This document shows, one piece after another, positions 21,758 through 32,600 of a DNA stretch of 64,000 nt. The notes under the pieces were generated by a model. The model was not told the DNA's origin, ran no database searches, and saw only the letters and a program-made list of their open reading frames with translations. The translations under genes and the position numbers were made by a program. The stretch is from Rhexocercosporidium sp. MPI-PUGE-AT-0058 (lineage: Eukaryota > Ascomycota > Leotiomycetes > Helotiales): the NCBI GenBank assembly GCA_020746875.1, contig JAGTJL010000002.1:2666001-2730000 (forward strand). The letters are read 5' to 3'. The number at the start of each line of letters is the position of its first letter. Position 1 is the stretch's first letter.

Positions 21758-23266
21758 ATGGACCAGCTTCAAGCACTTCCCGAAGTTGTACAAAAGGCTC
21801 AACACTTACTCGATCCTTACGTCAAACAGAGGGAAGAAGCTGCGCAAATACGTCGAGTGTTGGCATCCCATCTCAGCTCTCACGTGAGCAAGAATACCGA
21901 CAATTCCCTCAGCCGACCGCTATCTCTGGTGGACACTGATTGCAAGGTCGATGGAGCTTCCCATGGTGTGAGAGGTCTTCAAAAGGAGTATCTTAGATGT
22001 GTTCGGGCGAACGTGAAAGCACAGTCAGATTATGCCCAGTCCAGCAGACAACATCGGCGTGGATTTGAGGATAATGGCAGGGAGCCGGACGCAGCTCATG
22101 CCGATCGTGCTGTGTCACCTATGGAGTCATTTATCGATCTAGTCAGCCAGCGACAAAAGCACGAACGACTTCGCATCATTCAAGATTACCTGGATGTTCT
22201 ATCCCAGAAGCCTGCCGCTACAACTGAGCATCTAGATCCCCAGTTGGTGCTGAGGGACGTCGATACGTTACCCAAAATGCCCTCTGAAATTCTCACTGGA
22301 TCTGGTACTACTCAAAATTTAGCTGGAGTTGACCTGAAGGAGCTTGTTGACCAACTTGAAAAATCCGTTCTTCGTGCTAAGATGCTCCTTAAAAGAGAGC
22401 AAATCTTACTCGCCAAGATCAAGGCTGACAGCGCCATAACCACTGGCGGTCATGGAAGTCGTTTGGAGGCCGTCGGAATGACACGTTCAACCTTGATCAA
22501 CTGGATTGAAGCGGAGTTGTCTCGTGCTGGTGAAAGCAGCCCCGAATCCGTTTCTCAGGATCCTGTTAGTCCTGACAAAAGAGGAAAGCATTTCATTGAA
22601 TCAGAACTCACGTCCATCCAAAGACAATATGCTCGCTATACGAAAGCGCGTCAGGCTTTGATTACTGCTGTGACAGGGAATTTGGGATTGCCAGATATGT
22701 CGTCGGCTGAAGAAGAAGAAGACCTGCAAAGCAAAGAGCCACCTTACAACTCGAATAGCATGGAAGTTACCCACCCTTACCTCGAGGAAATGATTTCCAT
22801 TTCAAACGAGCAAAAGGCGACAATCCAACAAAAGTCCCACCTCACCATAAGTCTATCAAAGCAGCTCAAAGAAGCCAACCAGGGACTTGATCGTCTTGCG
22901 GATGAGAGCCACCTGTTACCAGCTCATCCCATGCCCGCCGCCAGGACACAGCGCAAGGGATTGGAGGGGCCGATATCCTTTGGTGATGAGATTTCGAATC
23001 ACGAGAAGCCAGACTCGTCGCTTCGTGCACGAGCTTGGGTGTATGCCGCTCAATCTGCCACCGGTACGACAAAAGATGCGGTGTCCGAGAAGCTGGAGGA
23101 GGGCAATAGGGCTCTTGATGCTGCTCAACGGACGCTTTTAGAGCTACAGGATCTGCTTGGCCTTGAACGCGAGTCCAGTAGCAGGAAGGGAGCACAAAAG
23201 TCACTGGATATATGGGCAGTTTTAGATGGAAACCTGGGTGTTATCAAAGGAGATGGGTTAGATTAA
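21758..23266 (+). CDS. Coiled-coil protein of unknown function
   Basis: A single exon of 502 residues starting MDQLQALPEVVQKAQHLLDP. Charged heptad-like segments are seen at about residues 1-35, 70-85, 125-150, 185-215, 290-315 and 340-375, with acidic linkers, and a conserved-looking C-terminus KSLDIWAVLDGNLGVIKG. The pattern suggests a structural subunit (for example of a microtubule or kinetochore complex), but I do not recognise the family. The nearest upstream ATG in frame is this one, because the frame has a stop at 21719. It shares a roughly 500-base divergent upstream region with BRR2. Confidence 0.6.
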   Translation: MDQLQALPEVVQKAQHLLDPYVKQREEAAQIRRVLASHLSSHVSKNTDNSLSRPLSLVDTDCKVDGASHGVRGLQKEYLRCVRANVKAQSDYAQSSRQHRRGFEDNGREPDAAHADRAVSPMESFIDLVSQRQKHERLRIIQDYLDVLSQKPAATTEHLDPQLVLRDVDTLPKMPSEILTGSGTTQNLAGVDLKELVDQLEKSVLRAKMLLKREQILLAKIKADSAITTGGHGSRLEAVGMTRSTLINWIEAELSRAGESSPESVSQDPVSPDKRGKHFIESELTSIQRQYARYTKARQALITAVTGNLGLPDMSSAEEEEDLQSKEPPYNSNSMEVTHPYLEEMISISNEQKATIQQKSHLTISLSKQLKEANQGLDRLADESHLLPAHPMPAARTQRKGLEGPISFGDEISNHEKPDSSLRARAWVYAAQSATGTTKDAVSEKLEEGNRALDAAQRTLLELQDLLGLERESSSRKGAQKSLDIWAVLDGNLGVIKGDGLD

Positions 23267-23603
23267 ATCGTGTAAGATTGGCATGAATTACAACCAAGCC
23301 CTTTTCATTGTGTATCTGGGAAATTTTGTATGTACTCTCGAGAAATGAGAGTAATCAAGTAGCGTCCCCTGTTCCGTTCAAGAATCGAACAGACTTGACT
23401 TTTGTGACTTTTGGATGCCCCTCTGTTGATGTCTAAGGACTGGTGCGGGCGGTCAGCTTGCTGTATGGCAGTAAATAGGCGAACTTCAAATGAGTAGGGA
23501 CAACTTCAAATTATTTGTAGGCCAGACCCTCCTGAGTCACTCCACAATAAACACTACCACGACTCCGTGCTGCTTTCCCCAAAGTGCGCACGTCTTCTAT
23601 ACG

Positions 23604-25291
23604 ATGGCGAGCGGTCAAACTACCCGGCAGGGCAATTTGCCTACCGACGTTCTCCAAGCTCTCTCCCAAAATGAACCCCTCCTATCGTCGGTGGCCTTCC
23701 CCTCACAAAAATCGGCGGATGTCAAGAGCGCATTAGACAGACTGGCATCGCGTTCTATGGTCACGTACGAGACAATCGACAGAGAAGAGGCGGTCCTGGA
23801 ACCCGAAGCAGTTGAAATTGCGACCAATGGAAGTCATGAAGCGCGAGTTTTCGAGGCACTGCGACAGGCAGTGGCAGGTCTGACTGTTTCGGAACTCGAG
23901 GCTGCTGTTGGAGACAAGAATGTTGTGAAAGTTGGTCAGGGCAAGGCATTCAAGTCCAAATGGATATCCAAGGGCGACGGCGGACGTCTGGTCGCATCTG
24001 TGAGTTGAATGCTTCTATGTGCAGAAGCAAAGTCTAATCGCTGTAGACCGAGTCTATACAAGACACAACCCGCGAGCAGCTCCAAATCATACAGCAGACA
24101 CGCACACATCCCGATGCCAAGGTCATTACGGATTTGAAGAAGCGGAAGTTGGTGAAGATGCAGAAGGTTATTGCGTACAAGATCCATAAAGGACCAAAGT
24201 TTGCGCTTGAGATAGTCAAGGAGGAGACAGATTTGACCGCTGATATGCTTGCTTCGTAAGTGTTTCGACTCTCAGAACTTGCAAGATTCTAACCATCCCA
24301 GTGGTTCCTGGAAAACCGCCGCTTTCAAGCCATACAACTTCAAGTCCCTCGGAGCAGATCAAAATGCTGGTGCTCTCCACCCTCTGAACAAAGTTCGCCA
24401 CGAGTTCCGTCAGATCTTCTTCGAGATGGGTTTCGAGGAAATGCCAACCAACCGCTATGTTGAGACTGGTTTCTGGAACTTCGACGCCTTGTTTGTCCCA
24501 CAACAACATCCTGCCCGCGACCTTCAAGATACCTTCTACATTTCAGATCCAAAAGTGGCAGATAAACCACATGCGGAGACGGAAGATGACAAGGCTGACT
24601 ACGAGGCATACTGGAAAAACGTTCAGGAAGTACACCAGGATGGCAAATACGGATCTATTGGCTACAGATACCCATGGGCTGAAGATGAGTCCCTTCGATT
24701 GGTTCTCCGAACTCACACAACCGCCATCTCAACAGCTATGCTTCACAAGTTGGCCTCGCAAAAGGGACCTGATGGAAGACCACCCCCAGCTCGGTATTTC
24801 TCCATTGACCGTGTCTTCCGTAACGAGACCGTTGATGCCACCCATCTTGCCGAGTTCCACCAAGTCGAAGGTGTTATTGCTGATTACGGTCTGTCTCTCG
24901 GTGGTCTCATGGAATTCATGGAAATCTTCTTCAATAAGATGGGCATTGAAGATCTCCGTTTCAAGCCAGCTTACAACCCATATACCGAGCCCAGTATGGA
25001 GATCTTCAGCTTCCACAAGGGACTGAATAAGCTAGTCGAGATTGGCAACAGTGGCATGTTCCGACCAGAAATGCTGGAGGCCATGGGTCTGCCAAAGGAC
25101 ATGCGGGTTTTCGGATGGGGACTTTCACTGGAGAGACCAACGATGATCAAGTACAAGGTATGTTGTCCTGAAGGTCACCTTGCTCGCTTGCTAACGTGTA
25201 ATAGGTCAACAACATTCGAGAATTGCTTGGACACAAAGTCGATTTGTCTTTCATCGAACGAAACCCTGCTGTCAGACTAGAGAAGACATAG
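23604..25291 (+). CDS. FRS2: Cytosolic phenylalanyl-tRNA synthetase, alpha subunit
   Basis: Catalytic subunit of the heterotetrameric class II enzyme that charges tRNA-Phe. Exons 23604..23999, 24047..24255, 24302..25157 and 25205..25291 join in phase to 515 residues, the usual length. The N-terminal winged-helix tRNA-binding region comes first ([42 protein letters not shown]). The catalytic core has [21 protein letters not shown] (motif 1 region, partly shown), motif 2 [20 protein letters not shown] and motif 3 [15 protein letters not shown]. The last exon encodes [20 protein letters not shown], as in the family. The start MASGQTT is chosen over an upstream in-frame ATG at 23490 because the extra 38 residues are unlike cytosolic PheRS. 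Confidence 0.97.
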
Positions 25292-26619
25292 ATTACAGCC
25301 TGTCCCAAAATATAAAGCGTTGCTGAATTCAAGACAAGATATCCACTAAACCCGCTTCCTCTCTTGTGTTGCACTCTATCTACTCACTACGTACCTTGAC
25401 TTGCGTGAGAACAATTTCCTTCCGTGCCTTATACCTAGTATTGGGGCGGATTCCTGAAGTGGATATTGGAGCAGCGGGTGTTGTCTCTTCAGTTCAGAGG
25501 AGGTAAAAGGTAAAATGGACTTTTTCTACCTCGATTGCTACTTGAATGTAGACAACATTGATACACATGAGCAGAGCGCTGTGGAGGCAGTTCGGTTGGT
25601 GGCTTACTCCCTTCCTTACAATCTCGGGCTTCCACTGTTCAAGCGATGAGCAAAGTAAACACAACAACTACATGTTTTCCTCTCTGTCCTGTGCCTTGGA
25701 CTTCTTTTCAGCCGCTCCAAGGTCATCACACCGGTAGATCCATCCCCTCCCTGTAGTGTTCCATGCAAATGTGATATCATTGGATCGAAATATTCATATA
25801 CAACCCTTGTGATTGGTCTGGGAAACTCCCCGCAGAGTCTGCAAATGCAAGCAGCAAAATGATCCCGACCCAGGGAAGGCTCTTCCTTCAGCAAGCCATC
25901 CAGTACAACCACATAGTCGTAGGCTCGTAGGAGTACTCGCCATCAAACAGCCGCTCATTGGTCTCCCTTTTCTCCCCCCACCAAGACTAAAGGCAAGGTA
26001 CAATATACATAGCTGAATGCAGTCTAGGTGCCCTTCCCAGGCACAGAAAATCTGCAGACAAAAAGGCGTGCGCAGGTCAGGAGGAAGACAAAAATCGGCT
26101 AGCTGTGATGAAATAGCTGGCAGGGGTGGCAGCCCCGCCTACTGGATGGCAGAAAAATTCATTATCTCTGCAGGGCAGGGCATTAAAGACCTCTTGGCAA
26201 AGTACTGAAAAGTACTCACTGCACTTTCATGCACCTAGCAAAGACAAACACTCAAATTCTTCTCGTGACTACTCACTTACTTTCTTCCACAACAACAACA
26301 ACCAAAACAACACCCTCACACCCCAGATCACCATCTCGACTTCCTCCTCATTGACCATGCTGAGAGATTTCGAGCCTTCGAAACTCCAAACCTAACATCT
26401 CTCTGGTGTTACCTCGACTCTTGACTAACTTTCCGTTATCGCAACTGCTATCAGACCGCCTGAAATCATTTTGGAAGATCCCAGCTCCCATTTCAACAAC
26501 CCCCAATTTCTCAACAACCACTGCTCTGCCACACCTCTCGGAGAGCATCCAAAGCCTGATACCTCGGCCGGAGCTTGGTTGGACCTTTTCATCTTCAATT
26601 GAAGCTTCCGCCCTGCACA
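25292..26619. promoter_or_regulatory. CPA2 upstream region and FRS2 3' flank
   Basis: No gene is supported in these 1.3 kb. The last 350 bases are rich in CAA and pyrimidines, as in a long 5' leader. It contains a 12-codon upstream ORF, listed separately. Confidence 0.5.
26357..26395 (+). promoter_or_regulatory. Short uORF in the CPA2 5' leader
   Basis: ATG at 26357 opens a 12-residue peptide (MLRDFEPSKLQT) ending TAA, 225 bases before the CPA2 start. It is not the arginine attenuator peptide, which belongs to the small-subunit gene and is about twice as long. Any regulatory role is a guess. Confidence 0.3.
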
Positions 26620-29600
26620 ATGGCTCTCTCCATCCGCTCTGCGGGCCGAACAAGCTCTCTCTTCCGCCAGGTTGGGGCTGTATCCTCAAGTCCCTCCAGG
26701 ACTTTTACTTCTCGAGCTTCCCCTCGTTGCCTCTATGCTAGAAGCCCAGCACAAGTAACAGCTCGCAAGAGTACCGGCTATGTCCGACTTTTCTCGAGCT
26801 CCTGCATCCGCCTAAACCAGACCCAAACCGCCCCGAACGCCAAAGCATACTTGGAGAGCGGAGTCATAAAGGGAGCTGCAAACCCAGTGAATGTCAAGAA
26901 GGTCTTGGTGATTGGCAGTGGAGGATTGAGTATCGGACAAGCAGGAGAATTTGATTATTCAGGTTCGTTGTCCAAATTTCCTCCCTTGACTGAAATGAGT
27001 CACTTTAGGATGTGCTCTGTACGGGGCCTTTCGGTTCTCAAGTTTTGTCTGAGTGCAGCCAAAGATATCTTCCTCTTAGACTAACGTTTTGCCCGCAGGT
27101 TCCCAAGCTTTAAAAGCCTTGAAGGAGGCTGGTGTTGCTTCAGTTCTCATCAACCCCAACATCGCTACTATCCAGACCGCTCACGTCCTCACCGATGAAG
27201 TTTACTACCTTCCAGTCACCCCCGAATATGTCACATACGTTATCGAGCGAGAGAGACCAGATGGAATTTTCCTCACATTTGGTGGTCAGACCGCTCTCAA
27301 CTTGGGTGTGCAGATGGAGCGAATGGGAATCTTCGAACGCTATGGCGTGAAGGTTTTGGGCACAAGCATTAAGACCCTTGAGACCAGTGAAGACAGAGAT
27401 CTCTTTGCAAAGGCTCTTGGAGAGATCAACATTCCAATTGCTCAGTCAATCGCTGTCGGCACCGTTGACGAGGCTTTGGAGGCTGCTAAGGGAATTGGAT
27501 ACCCAATTATCGTCCGAGCTGCATATGCTCTTGGAGGATTGGGTTCCGGTTTTGCCAACAATGAGGAGGAGCTTCGCAATATGTCTGCTCGATCTCTAAC
27601 TCTGTCACCACAAATCTTGGTTGAGAAGTCTCTCAAGGGATGGAAAGAAGTCGAGTACGAAGTTGTCCGTGATGCCAGCAACAACTGTATCACTGTCTGC
27701 AACATGGAGAACTTTGATCCCCTCGGTATCCATACTGGTGACTCCATTGTTGTGGCTCCCAGTCAAACCTTGAGTGACGAGGAATATCACATGCTTCGTT
27801 CAGCTGCCATCAAGATTGTCCGTCACTTGGGTGTGGTAGGCGAGTGCAATGTTCAATACGCCTTGCAACCAGATGGACTTGACTACCGTGTTATCGAAGT
27901 CAATGCCCGTCTTTCTCGTTCTTCTGCTCTTGCCTCCAAGGCTACTGGATACCCTCTCGCGTACACAGCCGCAAAGATTGGTCTCGGACACACCCTCCCA
28001 GAACTGCCAAATGCTGTCACCAAGACTACTACGGCAAACTTCGAGCCTTCTTTGGATTATGTTGTCACCAAGATCCCTCGTTGGGATCTGGCCAAGTTCC
28101 AGCATGTGAAGCGTGACATTGGTAGCGCCATGAAGTCCGTCGGAGAGGTCATGGCTATTGGGCGAACCTTTGAAGAGTCTATCCAAAAGGCCATTCGCCA
28201 AGTTGACCCACGTTTCATTGGTTTCCAGGGCGACAAGTTCGACGATCTGGATTACGAATTGGCCAACCCTACTGATCGCCGATGGTTGGCTGTTGGTCAA
28301 GCTATGCTCCACGAAGGCTATACCGTTGACCGTATCCACGACTTGAGCAAGATTGACAAATGGTTCTTGTACAAGCTCCAAAACATTGTCAACTGCACCC
28401 ATGAGCTTGAGGATATCGGAAGCCTCTTTGGAGTCAACAAGGAGCTCATGATGAAGGCGAAGAAGATGGGCTTCAGTGATCGTCAAATCGCAAAGGCTGT
28501 TGGAAGCACCGAAGATGAAGTCCGCGCCCGCCGAAAGAACTTTGGAATCACCCCTTTCGTCAAGAAGATTGATACTCTCGCCGCGGAATTTCCTGCAGAC
28601 ACTAATTATCTCTACACAACTTACAACGCCACTACTCACGACGTGACATTCGACGATCACGGAAGTAAGTCCTGTCCCGCTCCTTGTTCTGTTAAGCGAG
28701 TCTCGCTCCACAGGAAACAACACTGACTTCTATCCAGCTATTGTACTTGGATCAGGCGTCTATCGCATTGGGTCGTCTGTGGAATTGTGTGTAAACTCTT
28801 CAAATTATTTGAATCAAAGTTCTAACTATTTTGTAGCGATTGGTGCAGTACCTCGTGCGTTCTCGCCTTGAGAGAAATGGGCAAGAAGACAGTCATGATC
28901 AACTACAATCCAGAGGTATGCAACATACAGTTCGACGTAAACAGGGTATTTACTGACACTTCAAAGACCTACTCCACTGATTTCGATACCGCTGACAAGC
29001 TGTACTTCGAGGAGCTGAGTTACGAGAGGTGAGCTATATCTTAGCCATGTTGCACATATATCTCAGTACTTTAAAAGAGCACAACTAACTTCAAGATTCC
29101 CTATCAAGAGTGATGGACATATACGAGCTAGAGCATGCAAATGGTGTCGTAGTTTCTGTCGGTGGTCAACTTCCTCAGAATATCGCTCTTCGTTTGCAAG
29201 AAGCAGGTGGTGCCAGTAAGTAATTCAGTCAATGTCACAAGAATTTGCGCTAACTTTGCCCCCAGAGTAAGTTGCTTCTTCTTTGTCTCACATTGCTGCA
29301 TGTGGCAGCTACACCCCCAGCTCCTTCCTGGAATTAATGAGTCTCCTCTGGATGTGGTAAGTCGGGTAAGTATGGACGGCGCTCCTTCCCTCTGGATGAC
29401 TGCTGAGCAGCAATGACGCACACCTCTTTCTTCGTTACTGCCCCCAACAGTTCTGAGACGCAACTGCCATTCTGGACGACGTCTATATAGGCAGCCTTCT
29501 GGTTCTTCTCACGATGTTCCTCTTCTTTCTCAACAACCTTCACTCTCACCACACCGTGGTCAACAAGTGTACTGTACAATACCTACTGAGCCATTGGCGG

Positions 29601-32600
29601 TAAGTTACATGCCCTCTGTCCAACTCGGAGCGCTGCTAATGCTACCTTGGGATCAGGGGTCCTGATTGACACTCATTCCAAGCTGGTTCCTTGGCCGGAG
29701 ACTGATCATCTGCACCTCTGAATCGGGGCCGTCGATTGGAAGGTGAGTGTCGTGTCCTTATTAATTGTGGGATACAGCTAATTCAGAGAAGTTACTGAAG
29801 ATCATCGCCATCGTGAGCCACGATCTGGTCAGATCAGACGCTGTCCGACTTGGCTGCCTCTAGAGTTGTTGACTGTAATCACGAGTTGTCATCATCACCG
29901 GTCTCCTCAGGTTGGCAGAACCTTCATATTGACGCCGACCATTCTCCCAATATGGCGTTCAAGGCTGCTACCATCCTGCAGTTCGTACTCCTGGCTGCCT
30001 GGACTTGTCTGAATGATACAGCTGTTGGCCAGAAGCATGTCCTCTTCGATCAATATTTCCCCACTCAAGTGCTCTTGAAGGAGATTGCTTCAATGATCAC
30101 CTTGGAGTTCGCGCCTGGACTCTTTCAAGTCCTTCAGGCTGTTACACCTCCTACTATTGCTTACTTCAAGACTCTGCCAATGGATCACACGAAGAAGCGT
30201 TGGGGCATCTACGCTGTCGTTCTTGAGAAGGCTAGGTGCCGACCTCGACTGTACATCGGCAGCGGAACGGACAGCCTCAAAGGTATACATTCACGATTGC
30301 TCCAATATGATACCTTAGGCAGACTCCCTCGGTATGTTCAAAAGTCAGTCGATGAAGGCTACACAATTGTTCACAAGGGTCTGGTCTGTTGGATTCCCAT
30401 CCCAGTAAGTTATCCTCGTTGTCTAGTCAAATTTGAGTGCTGACCTTTGCTAGCACGCCTCTCTGCAACCCGTCATTCGTCTTCTGTTCCTCGCTTTAGA
30501 GGCAACATTTGCCTATATGTTCTGGGCCATGAAGGCTAAGTTCGGAGACTTTGGCATGTCTCACATTTGCCTGTGGGATCGGGCTACTCTGGAGTATGAC
30601 GGCCTTTGTTCTCATCCCAGCCTGAAGGAAGGCCTCCGTGGCGACTTTGGTCTGTCTGCTGAGGAGCTCGAGGTCCTTGATGCTCAGAGGAAGGAGATCA
30701 AGGCTGCAAAGCAGGCTATCAGGGGTGCCAACTGGTACTATCTCAAAATGGCAAATAACCGTGACGAGCATTTGGACCATGTCCTTGAAACCAGCACTGC
30801 TTGGAGAAAGGCAAACCCAGAGAGGCACTTCAACAACAACAAGAGATACATCGCAGACGTCCGCAAGAGCAAGAGGTACCATTGCAAGGTCTGCAATTTC
30901 ACTACTGGCATCAAGACACTGCTCACCACTCACAACAAGACTCCCACACATCACTACAAGGTCAAAAATCTTGAGAGAGACCTCGCAACCAAGCCGCACA
31001 CATGCCGCACGTGTGCCTATGCTACCAAGAAGAAGAGCGAGCTTACACGACACCTCGGCTCAGCCCGCCACAAGAGAAACGTGGCTGTTGAGTCTGCCTC
31101 TTCGAGCTCTGAGCTCGACTGAGGCAACACCACGGATTTGCTTTTTGGAACCTTTTGGAGGAAATCGGTACACCCGATTACCTTGTACCAACATGCCTAC
31201 TTCGGACGCCGTCTGAAACCATCATCATGCCCATCATTGCTCATATCTGGACTTCCGGACCCTGGACTCATTTCATTGTCATCATTATCATGTTCTATCA
31301 CTAACACACCATTCAGAATCTTAGGCACCAACCCTGTTGACATTGACAAGGCTGAAGACCGACAGAAGTTTTCGGAGATTCTTGACAGTATTGGAGTTGA
31401 TCAACCTGCCTGGAAGGAACTCACTTCCGTTGCTGAAGCTGAGGCCTTTGCTGACGAAGTCAACTACCCTGTCCTTGTTCGTCCCTCGTACGTATTGTCT
31501 GGAGCCGCCATGACCGTCATCCATAGCAAGGACGACCTTAAGGATAAGCTCGAGGCTGCAAGCACCGTTTCTCCAGATCATCCTGTTGTGATCACTAAGT
31601 TTATCGAAGGCGCAGAGGAGTTGGATGTTGACGCGGTTGCTTCGAATGGCAAGCTCATTGTCCACGCAATCTCCGAGCATGTCGAACAAGCTGGTGTTCA
31701 CTCTGGAGATGCCACTCTCATCCTCCCACCTGCAACTCTTGATCAAACCACCCTGGATCGTGTCAAGGAAATTGCTGTTAAGGTTGCCAAGGCCTGGAGT
31801 ATCACTGGACCTTTCAATATGCAAATCATCAAGGCTGAGGACCCCAACGGAGGCCTTCCCCAACTTAAGGTCATCGAGTGCAACTTGCGTGCCTCCCGTT
31901 CATTCCCATTCGTCAGCAAAGTTCTTGGTCTCAACTTCATCAGTGTTGCAACGAAGGGTATGTCTCTCCCTTTGTTTTGAAAAATTACAGACACTAATTC
32001 GTTGACTAGCGCTCGTCGGTACAAATGTTCCCGAGCCAGTTGATCTTATGGCTATCAAGCGTGACTATCTCGCTACCAAGGTCCCTCAATTCTCATGGAC
32101 TCGTCTTGCTGGTGCCGATCCCTTCCTGGGCGTCGAGATGTCCAGTACTGGTGAGATCGCCTGTTTCGGAAAGGATCTCGTCGAAGCCTACTGGGCCTCT
32201 CTTCAGTCCACCATGAACTTCCGTATGCCAGAGCCAGGAGAGGGTCTTCTTTTCGGTGGTGATGTCTCCAAGGCGTACCTCGCTACCATTGTTGACTACC
32301 TCTCCCCTCTCGGCTACAAACTCTACGCTGCCGAGAAGGAAGTCAAGGAGTTCCTCGAATCGACCGCCAAGAACAACGTCAAGGTTGAGATCATCGAATT
32401 CCCCACTGAAGATAAGCGAGCTCTTAGAGAAGTCTTCCAGAAGTACGACATCCGTGGTGTCTTTAACTTGGCCCAAGCACGAGGCAAGACTGTTCTCGAT
32501 GTGGACTACGTTATGCGCCGCAATGCCGTCGACTTCGGCGTACCCCTGTTCATGGAGCCCAAGGTAAGCCCTCAAACCTCCTTTCCTTCTATAAATTACT

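Larger units (their letters stand above)
29267..31316 (+). mobile_element. Spliceosomal intron carrying a GIY-YIG nuclease gene (homing-endonuclease-like element)
   Basis: 2,050-bp intron in CPA2, in sense orientation: donor GTAAGTTGC, branch ATCACTAAC, acceptor ACCATTCAG. The host codon is only restored if the element is cut out exactly here. CAGA occurs on both sides (29263..29266 and 31314..31317), which may be a 4-bp target duplication or simply the shared splice acceptor. The 5' 680 bases hold two good-looking introns (29600..29656 with branch GCTAAT and 29745..29786), perhaps the spliced leader of the internal gene. A stem-loop (AATCGG, 5-nt loop, CCGATT; 31163..31179) lies 40 bases after the nuclease stop. 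I see no group I or group II core, no terminal inverted repeats and no reverse transcriptase. Confidence 0.85.

Noticed and set aside
26357..26395. Arginine attenuator peptide
   Set aside because: The CPA2 uORF is only 12 codons and lacks the attenuator's length and sequence; the attenuator is known from the small-subunit gene.
27800..28723. 307-codon frame on the minus strand opposite CPA2
   Set aside because: Mirror frame of a strongly conserved coding exon; its composition follows the CPA2 codon pattern on the other strand.
29267..31316. Group I or group II self-splicing intron around the GIY-YIG gene
   Set aside because: I could not find group I P/Q/R/S-like core elements or a group II domain V, and both ends are clear spliceosomal sites with a CTAAC branch point. 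A covariance search would be decisive.
29267..31316. Recent transfer of a mitochondrial intron (numt) as origin of the nuclease
   Set aside because: Tryptophan is encoded by TGG, base composition is close to the nuclear neighbours, and the gene itself has a spliceosomal intron.
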